Made by a program: the position numbers and the translations under genes. A DNA stretch of 64,000 nt from Ceratopteris richardii (taxonomy: Eukaryota > Streptophyta > Polypodiopsida > Polypodiales > Pteridaceae): the NCBI GenBank assembly GCA_020310875.1, contig CM035412.1, positions 134,398,773-134,462,772 on the forward strand, given 5' to 3'. Below the pieces are notes generated by a model. That model had not been told where the DNA came from. It saw nothing but the letters and a program-made list of their open reading frames with translations, and ran no database searches. This document shows, piece after piece, positions 54,124 to 64,000 of this stretch (positions are counted from its first letter, which is position 1; each line of letters opens with the position of its first letter).

Positions 54124-56373
54124 TTATACACTTATTTAACCCAAGGAAATAACAAAAGAGCAATGTATGAGGCACAATATCAGAAGATGCTGAAAGATTA
54201 TTCATGCAAGGCTACGGATTGGGTTCAAGAGGAGGTGGAGCACTATGAAGCACTTCATGATCAGATGATGACAGTTGAAACATAAGAGGTGTTTGTTAGA
54301 AAGGAAGTTGAGTTGCTAGCTTACTTCAAAGAATTGCAAGGACCTCTAGAAACCAGAACCACTATTGTTATAAAAAAGAAGGCTCCAAAGAAACCAATAC
54401 AAAAGAAGAAGTTGACCAAGAAGCGAAGAGGAAAATCAGTAGTTGAAACTATAATCACAAAAGAAATGGAGGAGGTGATAGTAGAAGAAACACAGAAGCC
54501 ATCCACTGTGGTAGAAGCATCAAGACTCAAAGAACCAGAAAGAGGAGGACCTTCACATTTTTCCTCTGATTTTGAAAGTGATATTGAGAGCTTTTTATTA
54601 AAGAGTCTGAATTTATCAATACCAAATACTCCTAATGTGATTACACAGGCCCCTGAGAAGCAGAAAACACCTGAAGAGTTGAAGAAGAAGTCTCAGGAGA
54701 AGCAGATGCAGGAACAGGAAATGAAACATCTCAGTTTTGAAGATGAAAGAAGGTTGATGAAAGGAAAAGCAGCTATGATAGAACAAGAAAGTGAAATGAG
54801 AGAAGAAGTTAGTTGTGGGCTGGTGCATACAGGAGTAAAATCAGTATGGATAAAACCCTCACAAACCTACTTCAAATTAGATGAGAGCATAGCAGAAATA
54901 GCCAAAAAAGCACAGATAAGCAGTCTAGTCATAAATCAAAAAGGTGCAGATCAAGATCAAATTCAGGAAGAAGAGGAAATAGTAGTGAAAAGCAATATTC
55001 AAGAAGTCCCAGGAGGAGTAGTGGAAAAGGAGATTATCCAAAGTATAAAAGATGTACTGCATGTTTTGAAGAACAATGAAGAATTTACAACCAATGAAGA
55101 TTAAGAACAAGAGGGAGCAATGGATCTCATGGACATTGATGAGCAGGAGGAAGAACACAAAGAACAAAAAAGTAATGATCAGGTCAAAATTTTTGAGGAG
55201 ACTGAATCAAGTCTAGTCCAGGAAAAGGAAGGACAGGAAGAACAAACAGGTAAAGGTCAGGGAAACTCTGTTGGGAAAATTGAATATACTCTATTTCAGG
55301 AAACCCTAAGCCCCGAAAAGGAGGTACAAATAAAGGAGGGACACCTCTCTGAAGAGAAGCAACAGGTGATGGAGAATGAAAAGGTACGGGGAATAAAGTT
55401 GACTTCAGATGTCTTAGAGCAGAGGAATCTGGGTGCTCAAATTTTGGAACATGAAGAAGACATGGCAGATACAGAAACACTGGAGACTCATCTAAGCAAT
55501 GAAGAACACCAGGCCAAGGATTTAGAATATGAAGAAGAAGAGGAAGAGGAGGATGAATGCAAAGAGGACAAACAAATAGAAGCTAAACAAATGGAAATGG
55601 AAGGGGGATTGGAAAGAATACCCAAGAATATAAGATCAGCTTGTCAGATTATTATGAATAACATTGAACAGTTCAGACCTTCAAGCAGGAACATGATCAT
55701 TTCAGGAATGGTAGCAGAGTCTGAATTTGAGAAAGGCAGTATGATTATTAAAGAGCACAAAAGAGAGAAGGAACAAATGTCAGAACAACTGAGGAAGGTG
55801 CAAGAGAAAAATGAGGAATTTACAAACAGGATAATTGCTTTGGAAGAGTTAGAACTGCAGAAACAAAATAAAATTCAATATCTAGAAGAAAAGAGTGTAA
55901 AACTAAGAGAGCAGAATAATAAATTGGAAATGGAGTTGAGAAAAATTGAAGGAAGATACAGAACCTTGCAGACTTCCTATTAGATTTTGACCAAAGCAAA
56001 TGAAGAAATCAACAAGTTGCTATTGGAGGAAGGTCAGTTAAAGGATGAAAGTCAGACAACTCAGATGACAGAGGAAGAAAAGGAAGAATTACAAAAAAAA
56101 ATTAAGAGATTACCACTAGAATTGAAAGAAGCCATGGAACTAGAGAAGCAGGCTAGTATACATGCTGCTACATCAATGAGAGGATATAACAAGTTGCACA
56201 TGGACATGGAAAAAGAAAGAAGTGATTGGCAGACAAAGAGGGAAAAGGAAAAAAATGAATGGATAAAAGAAAGAGAATCATGGGCAAAACAGAATGGAAG
56301 TCTGATGATGACAATAGAGGAATTACAGAAAAAGCTGGATAAGCCACAAGTTCAGGAAGAAACATATGTATAG
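54124..56373 (+). pseudogene. Element C 3' ORF, charged and coiled-coil centre
   Basis: In frame with module 1 for 2.2 kb without any shift, interrupted by stops at 54283, 55102, 55981 and 56371. Very rich in Glu, Lys and Gln. A Lys-rich basic cluster (KKAPKKPIQKKKLTKKRRGK) occurs early. Long heptad-like stretches occur from about 55730 to 56370 (EKSVKLREQNNKLEMELRKI). Comparable in position to B's coiled coil, but not alignable by eye. Probably a rod or scaffold segment. Confidence 0.75.
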
Positions 56374-57489
56374 ACCACATATACAGAAGAATATGAGGTA
56401 GAAAATAATGATGGAATACAACATGACAGTGAACCAGCAGATAAAAGACCAGAGGGAGAATATTCAGAAGAATTTGTAAAAAAATTGCTGACAAATAGAG
56501 ATTCTAGAATGGAGTTTATCAGGAAAATGCATGATGAATATGAAGCTCAAATTGTCACATTTGCATTGAATAAGGGGATTAATCCAGACCAGCATCATTG
56601 GACCGCAGATGGATTGGGTATACCATTGTGTATGATCATGGAGAGTATCAAGAACTATCAGTTGGCCAGAGTTGGGCTACCTCCAAATAAATATCTTGAG
56701 TATGAAGAGGATATCAATGTGACTAAAGAATTATTTGAAAGAGCCAATCCAAAGTGGAGGAACAAATGGTTGGATGCCAACAAAGAATGTAGGAAAATTT
56801 GGAAGGAGGCACCTCTTCACTTAAAAATTAATCCAGCTTACTGTCCAGTGGCAAGAAGAAGAGAATGGACAATTTTTTGGGAAAGATGGAGAGAAGGTCA
56901 AATCCCACCTAAGTGGTTGAATTTCCCAAAAATAGCCGGTCCAAAGGTAGGCACATGGCCTACAAAAAACTACATGGTGAATACAGCTGAGTCCGTGATA
57001 GCTACATACAAAGATGTAAACGACCCTGCATGCATTCTACTTATCAGAATAATGAGATTAACTTTGGCTTGTATAGAAACATACACCGATACAGATATCA
57101 GAACATTAAATTACATTGGCTTCAATTCTCCAACAGATGCATTATTTTTTTATCTTAGCGAAACACCTGATAGAATCTGTTTAATGGCATATTACAGCAG
57201 AGTAATATTTTTGGGCAGTCATTACTTTCAAATTTTTGAAGATGCATTTGATTACGGGTTTTTTGAAAGAGAATAAGAGATTTTTGGAAATTTGTCAGTT
57301 GTTACTAAGTCTAGACTCACAGCATATGAAGCCGCCTATACAGAGTACTTGAAAAAGGACGTCATTGATAAACCAGAAGCTGCAGTACAATGGAGAAAGG
57401 CATTGTTTGAAATGGTCAATAACCTAAACATTACAGAAAGGAAAAGTCATGACTTGCTGTCACAAGTCTATCAAAGAAAGAAAAAGTGA
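56374..57489 (+). pseudogene. Element C 3' ORF, module 2
   Basis: Globular end shared with B: LHLKINPAYCPVARRREWTI (B has LYIKYNPCYCPVFRRRSW), then a helical stretch, YIGFNSPTDALFFYLSETPD (B: ALGFNEGNQDLVYDMSTTP) and FEDAFDYGFFERE (B: FEEMFVTGFWEYH). A TAA at 57274-57276 and a natural TGA at 57487-57489. The Asn-Pro-x-Tyr-Cys-Pro-Val-x-Arg-Arg-Arg core is the best signature. I do not recognise a known enzyme. Confidence 0.8.
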
Positions 57490-57545
57490 AGAAAAGCAAT
57501 CAGCACAGAAGAGCAGGAAAGTCTTTTGTCAGGAGCCAAAAGGTT

Positions 57546-57559
57546 TAGGAGGGGAAGGA
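57546..57559 (+). other. Polypurine tract of element C
   Basis: aggaggggaaggat, purine-rich up to the LTR base T at 57560. Confidence 0.8.
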
Positions 57560-58198
57560 TGTTAGAAGATGTATTTTTTGAAGCCTTTTTGAAGAAAAAT
57601 AATGGTAAAATGACAAAAACTTGTAAAAATATTTACACAACTGTTGTAAAAATAAGGAAGAGTCTTCCTTATGTAGGATAGAATCTTATGTATTTTTTCT
57701 AGAATTTTTGGAAACTCCTAGATAGCATATTTTTAGAATAATAGAGGAAAAGACCAAAATTCAAGTGTGAAAAGGGACACTTGAAAATGTATATAAGATA
57801 ATTTCCTCTATTATGAGGGGGTTGGTTAATCATTTGTTTACATGCTATCCAAGTGAATAGAGAAAGAGCTTCCTGCTGAAAATCGTGTTTTTTCCTCTTT
57901 GTGTGGTTTCTTTGATTTGTGAGTTCAATTCTTATGTATCCATGGAGATTTGTGAGCTTCTATTGTGTAAATCTGTTGAATGTGAGTGAAGAGAGCTGAA
58001 TACTGATGTGTTGAGTGATAAGTTGATGAAGAATGGTGCTGGAGATGAAAATCGTCTGTTTTCACAGAATCGCGATTGTCTCGTCTGTATGGTTCAGGTA
58101 ATATTTTTGAGTTTTGACTTCATAATTGTGTTCTACTGATGAAATAGCATGTATTAGACACCAAGATTGTGGAAAATGGTGGAGATTTGCTCAAGATA
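57560..58198 (+). repeat. 3' LTR of element C, first part
   Basis: 639 bp matching 42625-43263, then cut by copia D after its AGATA target. It contains TATA-like gtatataag and cagaatcgcgattgtctc near 58065. Confidence 0.95.
58194..58198 (+). repeat. Target-site duplication of copia D, left (AGATA)
   Basis: Part of C's LTR, repeated at 63829-63833. In the uninterrupted 5' LTR the word occurs once, at 43259-43263. Confidence 0.97.
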
Positions 58199-58411
58199 TG
58201 TTAGAGTATGATCAATGTCTACCCCTCATGATTGTATGCACATTTTGTAAGGCCCCCTTTATGAGGAGAAGCCAAGCGTGCATTACCCAATTGATGGGAA
58301 TCCCAACTTGAATGTTGGATGAAGGTCATATTGGACCATGTAAGATATTATAAGGAAAGGGAGTTACCAGGGTCCCCAATTGTGGGGTCCGGGGCAGCGG
58401 TGAGCAGCCCC

Positions 58412-58479
58412 GGCTGGGGGGTCCAAGGGGGCCAGCGGGCCCCCTGGCTGGGGGGTCCCAGGGGGCCAGCGGGCCCCCT
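58412..58479 (+). repeat. Two 34-bp GC-rich tandem units in LTR of D
   Basis: Units start ggctggggggtcc at 58412 and 58446 and differ at one base. A third partial unit follows. The G and C runs allow both hairpins and G-quadruplexes. Same array in the 3' LTR. Confidence 0.9.
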
Positions 58480-58518
58480 GGTGGGGGTCCGGGGGCAGCG
58501 CCCCCGGCGCGACGGTAA

Positions 58519-58544
58519 AGGGAATATTCCATGGAATATTCCCT
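58519..58544 (+). repeat. 26-bp perfect palindrome in LTR of D
   Basis: Built from two agggaatattcc-type halves around CATG; each half itself contains the palindrome ggaatattcc. The same palindrome occurs at 63431-63456. A possible protein-binding site upstream of the TATA box. Confidence 0.92.
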
Positions 58545-58677
58545 GTCGGAGTCAGAAATCATTTATATTTGTTAGGTCGGTTCAACCAGTCTAAGCCGTG
58601 TATGGCAATTACGCGGGCGGTGGCCGCCCACGCTCTACTGCCCATGTATAGCCGTCCATGGCAGGCCACCCATGATC

Positions 58678-58688
58678 CTATATATACA
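58678..58688 (+). promoter_or_regulatory. TATA box in 5' LTR of D
   Basis: ctatatataca, the best promoter-like word in the LTR, about 240 bp before its end and about 135 bp after the palindrome. Confidence 0.6.
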
Positions 58689-58916
58689 TGACTTCTGCAC
58701 TACCTAAGACATTGAGTTGAGCCAGCATACCTCTACCTTGTATCTCCCTATCTAGAGTTGTCTAGATCATCATTTAAGCTCTACCTTGAGAGCGCACGGG
58801 TGGACAACGCCATCATCTTTGTACTTGCTGCTAGTAGAAAATTGTTGAGATTCTCCTATATCTGTTATCTTCTCTGCTATTGCTCCTGTGTTATATTGCG
58901 TAACTATTGTTTTACA

Positions 58917-58928
58917 TGGTATCAGAGC
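58917..58928 (+). other. Primer-binding site of copia D (initiator tRNA-Met)
   Basis: tggtatcagagc immediately after the LTR. Confidence 0.95.
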
Positions 58929-59011
58929 TGTAAGGTTCGAATAGCTTGAGAAGTATCATTATTTTAGCCTACTAGCAGACTAGAATATCAGTAGATTATT
59001 CGAGTGATTAC

Positions 59012-62000
59012 ATGATGGCTTCATCATCGAACAGTAGTCTTGGTGCTTCAGCTAATGTTAATGCTGCACCTATTCGAATTCGTCCACCTGCATTCACTGA
59101 AGGGAAGCTGGATGGAACCAACTATACACTCTGGAAGTTCAAAATTTCTGCAATTTTGGACTCCTATGAATTACTTGACACTGTCATGGGACCGATGGGA
59201 TTGGATCCAGAGCCTATACCAGTTGAAGATCCAGCAAATTCAAGATTGATGATTCAGCCAGATCCAGATCTTCTACGAGCTTGGAAGAGGCGGAATGCTG
59301 ATGCATTATGTGCGATTGTCACTAGTGTAAGTGATTCTGTGCTTACTTTAGTTCAACATACTACTAAAGCACATGAGGCTTGGGGCATATTGGCTCGACA
59401 ATATGAGACCAAGAACCACACTAGGATACAGAATTTAGAAAATCAGTTGGCAAATGAAAAGCATTCTGATTCTGAAAAGGCTGAAGATTTTATCAAACGG
59501 ATAAAGCATCTTCAAGATCAATTGGCTGCAGTTGGTGTTGTTATAACACCAGAAGAGCTAGCTCGAAGATCTGTACGTGTTCTTCCAGCAAAGTATGATG
59601 GATTAGTAACAGCCCTTAACACTCAGGTAAGGCCAACTCCTCTTACATTTGAAGAGTTTTGTGCCATGCTTTTAGAAGAAGAGATGCGGCTGAAGAATCG
59701 GCAAAGTACAACTGATGCTGCATTCTCAGCAAATGCAAAAGGTAAAGGCTCTTCAGAGGGATCAAAGAAGAAGCCAAAGAAGAAAAAGTTCACAGGAAGT
59801 TGCTTCTATTGTGAAAAGAAAGGCCATGCCATCAAGGATTGCAGAAAGAAGCAAGCTGATGAACGGAATGGGACTGTAAAATCATCATGGAAGAACAAAG
59901 AGTCTGCAAACAACACAGAGCTGGAACTTTGGGTAGCTATTGAAGAGGTATGTTCATCTGCTCAAGCTCGTGTTGATGAGCCATGGATTTTAGATAGTGG
60001 AGCTTCTCGCCATATGACTAGTAAAAAGGATTGGTATAGTTCCCTAGTGCCTCTGCGGGAATCCATCAATGTAGTGGTGGGAAACGACTCCAAGTGTCCA
60101 GCTGAAGGAACTGGAACCATCTCTTTTATCACTTCTCCAGGTGTTGAGAAAAAGTTATCCGATGTTCTCTATGTACCTACACTCAAAAGAAATTTGTTGT
60201 CAGTTTCTGCAATAACAGATCGTGGACTCGAAGTTCACTTCAATAAGAGTGGTGCGGAAATCATGGATTCATCAGGTAATGTTGTAGGTAAAGGCACACG
60301 ACGGGATAACTTGTATGAGTTAAGTGCTTTAACTGCTACAGAAGATAAAGATATAAGCAGGTTATGGCACCAACGATTTGGGCATCTCGGATTTGCAGTT
60401 TTGAAGGAGATGCAACGAACAGGGATGGTTGCTCATTTGCCTGCATTTTCAGAGTTGCAGGAACCTTGTGAAGCTTGTATGATGGGCAAGCAACAACGAA
60501 AGGCATTTCCAAGAGAGACCAGCAATCGATCTCAAGCTCCTCTAGAGTTGGTACATGCTGATCTCTGCGGTAAAATGTCTACACCTGCTTTAGGAGGATC
60601 TTTCTACTTCTTGCTGTTAGTCGACGATTATAGTAGAAAGATGTGGGTTTATTTCATTCGAGAGAAGGCTGATGCTTTTGAAAAATTTAAAGCGTGGCAT
60701 AAGTATGTAGAAAGTGAATCAGGAAGGAAACTGAAGAAATTTAGAACAGATAGAGGAGGTGAATTCTTGTCAACAGAATTCAACAATTACTGTAAGGAGC
60801 ATGGTGTGAAAAGGCAACTTACCACAGCTCATACACCTCAACAAAATGGCGTTGTTGAGCGCAGGAACAGGACAGTAGTTGAAATGGCTCGTTGTACGTT
60901 AAAGGCTCAAGACATGCCTGATTCATTCTGGGCAGAAGCAGTCAATACAGCAGTCTACATCCTCAATCGAAGCTACACAAAAGCTCTGAAGGGGATGACT
61001 CCTCAAGAAGCATATTCTGGTAAAAAGCCTTCAGTTTTGCATTTCAGAATTTTTGGTTGTTTCTGTTATGCACATATTCCTGATTCAACAAGATCAAAGT
61101 TGGATTCAAAAAGCAAAAAGTGTGTCTTCCTAGGATATAGTGAAGAGTCTAAAGCATACAGGTTATGGGATCCTGAGGCAAGGAAGATTTTTGTCAGCCG
61201 AGATGTGATGTTTGATGAACGACCACACTTAGTAGAAGATAAAGGTAAATCTACTATCTCATCAAACGGAGAAATATCTCACCTTGTGCCTATCAAAAGA
61301 CAGGTTAAAGTTGAGGAGGAGGAAACATCTGATGGAGAAATTTCCTCAATAAAAAGCCAACCAATTGTAGCTGCACAGCGTAAGCCACTACCGAAGTGGG
61401 CACAACAGCTCTTTGATGATCACAATCCACATGTAGATGCACCAGAATCATCATCGGATGGATTACGAAGATCAAAGAGAATAGAGGAGCAAAGAAGAGC
61501 CTCAGAACACATTGTTAACATGGCTCTAATGGCAGATATCATGGGTTCGATAAAGGAACCTACCACCATTGAAGAAGCCATTGATGATCCAGATTGGAGA
61601 GCGGCAATGCAGTCTGAGTATGATAGTATACTCAAAAATGATACATGGGATCTAGTCGACTTGCCGCCAAAGAAGAAGGTAATAGGTACTAAATGGATTT
61701 GGAAAGCTAAGTATAAAGCTGATGGAACATTAGAAAAGTATAAGGCACGATTAGTTGCACAGGGTTTTTCACAGATTGAAGGATTTGATGTTCAAGAAAC
61801 TTTTGCACCAACAGCACGCATGACAACTATTCGGACGGTACTTGCAGTAGCTGCACAAAAGTCTTGGCCTATTTTCCAGATGGATGTCAAATCTGCATTT
61901 TTGAATGGTCACCTCAAGGAGGAGGTATATGTATCTCAACCACCAGGTTTTGAGGTGCCCAATTCAGAAAATAAAGTTTGCAGGTTGAAGAAAGCTTTGT

Positions 62001-63082
62001 ATGGACTTAAGCAAGCTCCACGGGCTTGGTACCAACGAATTGATCATTTTTTCAAAAATATGGGTTTTGAAAGAAGTACTTCTGATGCTAACTTGTATGT
62101 AACGAAAAGGGATAGCAAGCTAGTTGTTGTCATTGTATATGTAGATGATTTGATCATTACAGGAGATCATCAGGAACTCATCAATCAAACTCAGATCAGC
62201 TTGGGAACTGAGTTTGAAATGACAGACTTAGGTCTACTCCATTTTTGTCTGGGAATTGAAGTATGGCAAAGGAAGGATGGCATTTTCATCTCACAACAAA
62301 AATATTCCAAAGAAATTCTCAAGGCATTTGGAATGATGGACTGCAAACCAACTAGCACACCTATGGAGGTAAATCATAAGCTATCTATGGATGATAACAT
62401 GCCTGATGTAGATGCTAAGAAGTATAGGAAGCTCGTTGGAAGTCTTATTTTTCTGTGCAACACTAGACCAGACATTTGCTATGCTGTTGGAGTGTTAAGC
62501 AGGTTTTCCAACAAACCTAAGGAGAGTCACTGGAACGCTGGAATGCGAATTCTAAGGTACATTGCAGGAACCTTGGATTTTGGTATTTTGTATACCACAG
62601 GTGATACACTCCAAGGATATTGTGATTCAGATTGGGCTGGAGATTGTGATTCTAGAAAATCAGTTTCTGGATATTGTTTCTCACTTGGTTCAGGAATATT
62701 TTCTTGGGTAAGTAGGAAGCAACCAACTCTCGCACTCTCCTCCACTGAAGCAGAGTACAAAGCAGCTTGTTTTGCTTCTTGTGAGGCAGTCTGGTTAAGG
62801 AGAATTCTTGCAGATATAGGCTTTCCATCAAATATGCCAATTGTACTCAAGTGTGATAATCAAAGTTGTATGGCTATTGCAAAGAACCCAGTATTTCATG
62901 CTCGCACCAAGCACATAGAAGTACAGTACCATTACATTCGTGAGCTAATTGAAGATGAAATTGTGGAGCTAGAATATTGCCCAACAGAGGCAAATTGTGC
63001 TGACATATTCACTAAAGCACTTGGAAGAGAGCAGCTCAACAAGCATCTTCAACAGATGGGCATAGGACCGAGACCTACTTGA
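59012..63082 (+). CDS. Intact copia gag-pol polyprotein (1356 codons)
   Basis: One open frame from ATG 59012 ([10 protein letters not shown]) to TGA 63080-63082. In order: Gag ([18 protein letters not shown]); CCHC knuckle [14 protein letters not shown] at about residue 264; protease [13 protein letters not shown] with Asp 328; integrase zinc region ([19 protein letters not shown]); integrase core Asp about 517 (LVHADLCG), Asp 580 (TDRGGEF), Glu 616 ([11 protein letters not shown]), a DD35E set; reverse transcriptase with [20 protein letters not shown] and YVDD at 1043-1046; RNase H with [30 protein letters not shown] and [16 protein letters not shown]. The integrase-before-polymerase order defines copia. 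Length and all catalytic residues are as expected, so it is probably functional. Confidence 0.98.
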   Translation: MMASSSNSSLGASANVNAAPIRIRPPAFTEGKLDGTNYTLWKFKISAILDSYELLDTVMGPMGLDPEPIPVEDPANSRLMIQPDPDLLRAWKRRNADALCAIVTSVSDSVLTLVQHTTKAHEAWGILARQYETKNHTRIQNLENQLANEKHSDSEKAEDFIKRIKHLQDQLAAVGVVITPEELARRSVRVLPAKYDGLVTALNTQVRPTPLTFEEFCAMLLEEEMRLKNRQSTTDAAFSANAKGKGSSEGSKKKPKKKKFTGSCFYCEKKGHAIKDCRKKQADERNGTVKSSWKNKESANNTELELWVAIEEVCSSAQARVDEPWILDSGASRHMTSKKDWYSSLVPLRESINVVVGNDSKCPAEGTGTISFITSPGVEKKLSDVLYVPTLKRNLLSVSAITDRGLEVHFNKSGAEIMDSSGNVVGKGTRRDNLYELSALTATEDKDISRLWHQRFGHLGFAVLKEMQRTGMVAHLPAFSELQEPCEACMMGKQQRKAFPRETSNRSQAPLELVHADLCGKMSTPALGGSFYFLLLVDDYSRKMWVYFIREKADAFEKFKAWHKYVESESGRKLKKFRTDRGGEFLSTEFNNYCKEHGVKRQLTTAHTPQQNGVVERRNRTVVEMARCTLKAQDMPDSFWAEAVNTAVYILNRSYTKALKGMTPQEAYSGKKPSVLHFRIFGCFCYAHIPDSTRSKLDSKSKKCVFLGYSEESKAYRLWDPEARKIFVSRDVMFDERPHLVEDKGKSTISSNGEISHLVPIKRQVKVEEEETSDGEISSIKSQPIVAAQRKPLPKWAQQLFDDHNPHVDAPESSSDGLRRSKRIEEQRRASEHIVNMALMADIMGSIKEPTTIEEAIDDPDWRAAMQSEYDSILKNDTWDLVDLPPKKKVIGTKWIWKAKYKADGTLEKYKARLVAQGFSQIEGFDVQETFAPTARMTTIRTVLAVAAQKSWPIFQMDVKSAFLNGHLKEEVYVSQPPGFEVPNSENKVCRLKKALYGLKQAPRAWYQRIDHFFKNMGFERSTSDANLYVTKRDSKLVVVIVYVDDLIITGDHQELINQTQISLGTEFEMTDLGLLHFCLGIEVWQRKDGIFISQQKYSKEILKAFGMMDCKPTSTPMEVNHKLSMDDNMPDVDAKKYRKLVGSLIFLCNTRPDICYAVGVLSRFSNKPKESHWNAGMRILRYIAGTLDFGILYTTGDTLQGYCDSDWAGDCDSRKSVSGYCFSLGSGIFSWVSRKQPTLALSSTEAEYKAACFASCEAVWLRRILADIGFPSNMPIVLKCDNQSCMAIAKNPVFHARTKHIEVQYHYIRELIEDEIVELEYCPTEANCADIFTKALGREQLNKHLQQMGIGPRPT

Positions 63083-63100
63083 TTTATCATCGGTAAACAT

Positions 63101-63110
63101 TGAGGGGGGG
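63101..63110 (+). other. Polypurine tract of copia D
   Basis: tgaggggggg directly before the 3' LTR. Confidence 0.92.
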
Positions 63111-63828
63111 TGTTAGAGTATGATCAATGTCTACCCCTCATGATTGTATGCACATTTTGTAAGGCCCCCTTTATGAGGAGAAGCCAAGCGTGCATTACCC
63201 AATTGATGGGAATCCCAACTTGAATGTTGGATGAAGGTCATATTGGACCATGTAAGATATTATAAGGAAAGGGAGTTACCAGGGTCCCCAATTGTGGGGT
63301 CCGGGGCAGCGGTGAGCAGCCCCGGCTGGGGGGTCCAAGGGGGCCAGCGGGCCCCCTGGCTGGGGGGTCCCAGGGGGCCAGCGGGCCCCCTGGTGGGGGT
63401 CCGGGGGCAGCGCCCCCGGCGCGACGGTAAAGGGAATATTCCATGGAATATTCCCTGTCGGAGTCAGAAATCATTTATATTTGTTAGGTCGGTTCAACCA
63501 GTCTAAGCCGTGTATGGCAATTACGCGGGCGGTGGCCGCCCACGCTCTACCGCCCATGTATAGCCGTCCATGGCAGGCCACCCATGATCCTATATATACA
63601 TGACTTCTGCACTACCTAAGACATTGAGTTGAGCCAGCATACCTCTACCTTGTATCTCCCTATCTAGAGTTGTCTAGATCACCATTTAAGCTCTACCTTG
63701 AGAGCGCACGGGTGGACAACGCCATCATCTTTGTACTTGCTGCTAGTAGAAAATTGTTGAGATTCTCCTATATCTGTTATCTTCTCTGCTATTGCTCCTG
63801 TGTTATATTGCGTAACTATTGTTTTACA
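63111..63828 (+). repeat. 3' LTR of copia D (718 bp)
   Basis: Two differences from the 5' LTR and no indel. It ends TGTTTTACA and is followed by AGATA. Confidence 0.97.
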
Positions 63829-63833
63829 AGATA
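63829..63833 (+). repeat. Target-site duplication of copia D, right (AGATA)
   Basis: Matches 58194-58198; the LTR of element C resumes directly after. Confidence 0.97.
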
Positions 63834-64000
63834 ATCCAAACCCTAGAAATTCCTCTTCATTTTCACCATTCTCAGAAATCCTACCATTATTCTCTTATTT
63901 CTTGGATTCTATCATCTAGAAGGGGCTGTGGTCTCATGAATACTTCCAGGATTGACAAAATAAAGATGTATTGTTGATTCTTTATGCTAAATGATTGGAG
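63834..64000 (+). repeat. 3' LTR of element C, second part (cut by window end)
   Basis: Matches 43264-43430. The last 29 bp of the LTR and C's right target duplication, expected to be gtggt, lie outside the window. Confidence 0.93.

Larger units (their letters stand above)
58199..58916 (+). repeat. 5' LTR of copia D (718 bp)
   Basis: TGTTAGAGTATG ... TGTTTTACA. It contains a GC-rich tandem repeat (58412-58479), a 26-bp perfect palindrome (58519-58544) and a TATA box near 58678-58688. Differences from the 3' LTR: tactgccc/taccgccc and gatcatca/gatcacca. Confidence 0.97.
58199..63828 (+). mobile_element. Copia element D, intact and very young (5630 bp)
   Basis: 718-bp LTRs (58199-58916 and 63111-63828) with only 2 differences, a tRNA-Met primer site abutting the LTR, a single uninterrupted gag-pol frame, a polypurine tract and perfect AGATA duplications. 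Nothing needed for movement is visibly broken. It is inserted inside the 3' LTR of C and differs in family from copia A, F and G (LTR sequence and Gag differ; pol similarity is general). Confidence 0.98.
42625..64000 (+). mobile_element. Athila-like Ty3/gypsy element C, nearly complete, split by copia D
   Basis: 5' LTR 42625-43459, tRNA-Asp primer site, 2.6-kb leader with a hairpin array, gag, protease, reverse transcriptase, RNase H, integrase, second protease-like domain, 3' ORF, polypurine tract. The 3' LTR starts at 57560, is interrupted by D at 58199, resumes at 63834 and would end about 29 bp past the window. Over about 806 comparable bases the LTRs differ at some 20 sites (2.5%). The same plan as B but a different family: proteins are similar while LTRs and leader are not. 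Without D it is about 15.8 kb. Confidence 0.93.

Noticed and set aside
46116-57489. Stop codons repaired by RNA editing, since some plants edit C and U in RNA
   Set aside because: Such editing is known from organelles, not nuclear retrotransposons, and cytosine deamination explains the pattern more simply.
58319-58594. Pro/Gly-rich open frames in the LTR of D, present on both strands and in both LTR copies
   Set aside because: GC-rich tandem repeat without stops; it lies in the promoter region and shows no protein features.

Overview
This is nuclear DNA from a land plant with a large, repeat-rich genome. It is essentially all retrotransposons; I found no host protein gene, tRNA or rRNA. The plant origin rests on three things: copia elements primed by initiator tRNA-Met, Ty3/gypsy elements of Athila/Tat type primed by tRNA-Asp with a long extra ORF after pol, and an L1-like LINE with a plant-style C-terminal zinc domain. 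A fern or gymnosperm would fit the heavy nesting, but the sequence alone does not settle that.

Layout. 1-1560: minus-strand Ty3/gypsy pol remnant. 1950-3600: plus-strand remnant of another Ty3/gypsy. 3800-3930: microsatellites. 4670-7829: 5'-truncated L1-type LINE (minus strand) with a 15-bp target duplication and an open 1009-codon frame. 8285-17810: old minus-strand copia element (F), split in its integrase region by a plus-strand member of the same family (A, 10735-15903, 230-bp LTRs, TSD CCTTC). 17895-18735: a third, gag-only copy (G, plus strand), head to head with F. 18740-20325 and 37135-41575: old Athila-like element (E), split in its leader by a younger full-length relative (B, 20326-37129, 685-bp LTRs differing at 7 sites, TSD CCCCT). 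41590-41992: inverted scrap of an Athila-like 3' ORF. 42625 to just past the window end: a second full-length Athila-like element (C, 835-bp LTRs, about 2.5% divergent). Its 3' LTR is split by a very young, intact copia element (D, 58199-63828, 718-bp LTRs with 2 differences, one open 1356-codon gag-pol frame, TSD AGATA).

The most unusual biology is in the Athila-like elements B and C. (1) Their untranslated leaders are packed with short palindromes or hairpin arrays built on an ATCGCGAT-like core. (2) Each encodes two retropepsin-like proteases: the usual one before reverse transcriptase and a second after integrase. (3) Each has a very large 3' ORF with two shared modules and a coiled-coil centre but no visible membrane segment. 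(4) A consensus splice acceptor lies just before that ORF, and a donor-like GATG|GTAA site lies just after the primer-binding site. The inferred scheme is that full-length RNA makes Gag-Pol and a spliced RNA makes the 3' protein. Both copies are broken by stop codons. Element D is the only copy here that looks able to encode everything it needs.
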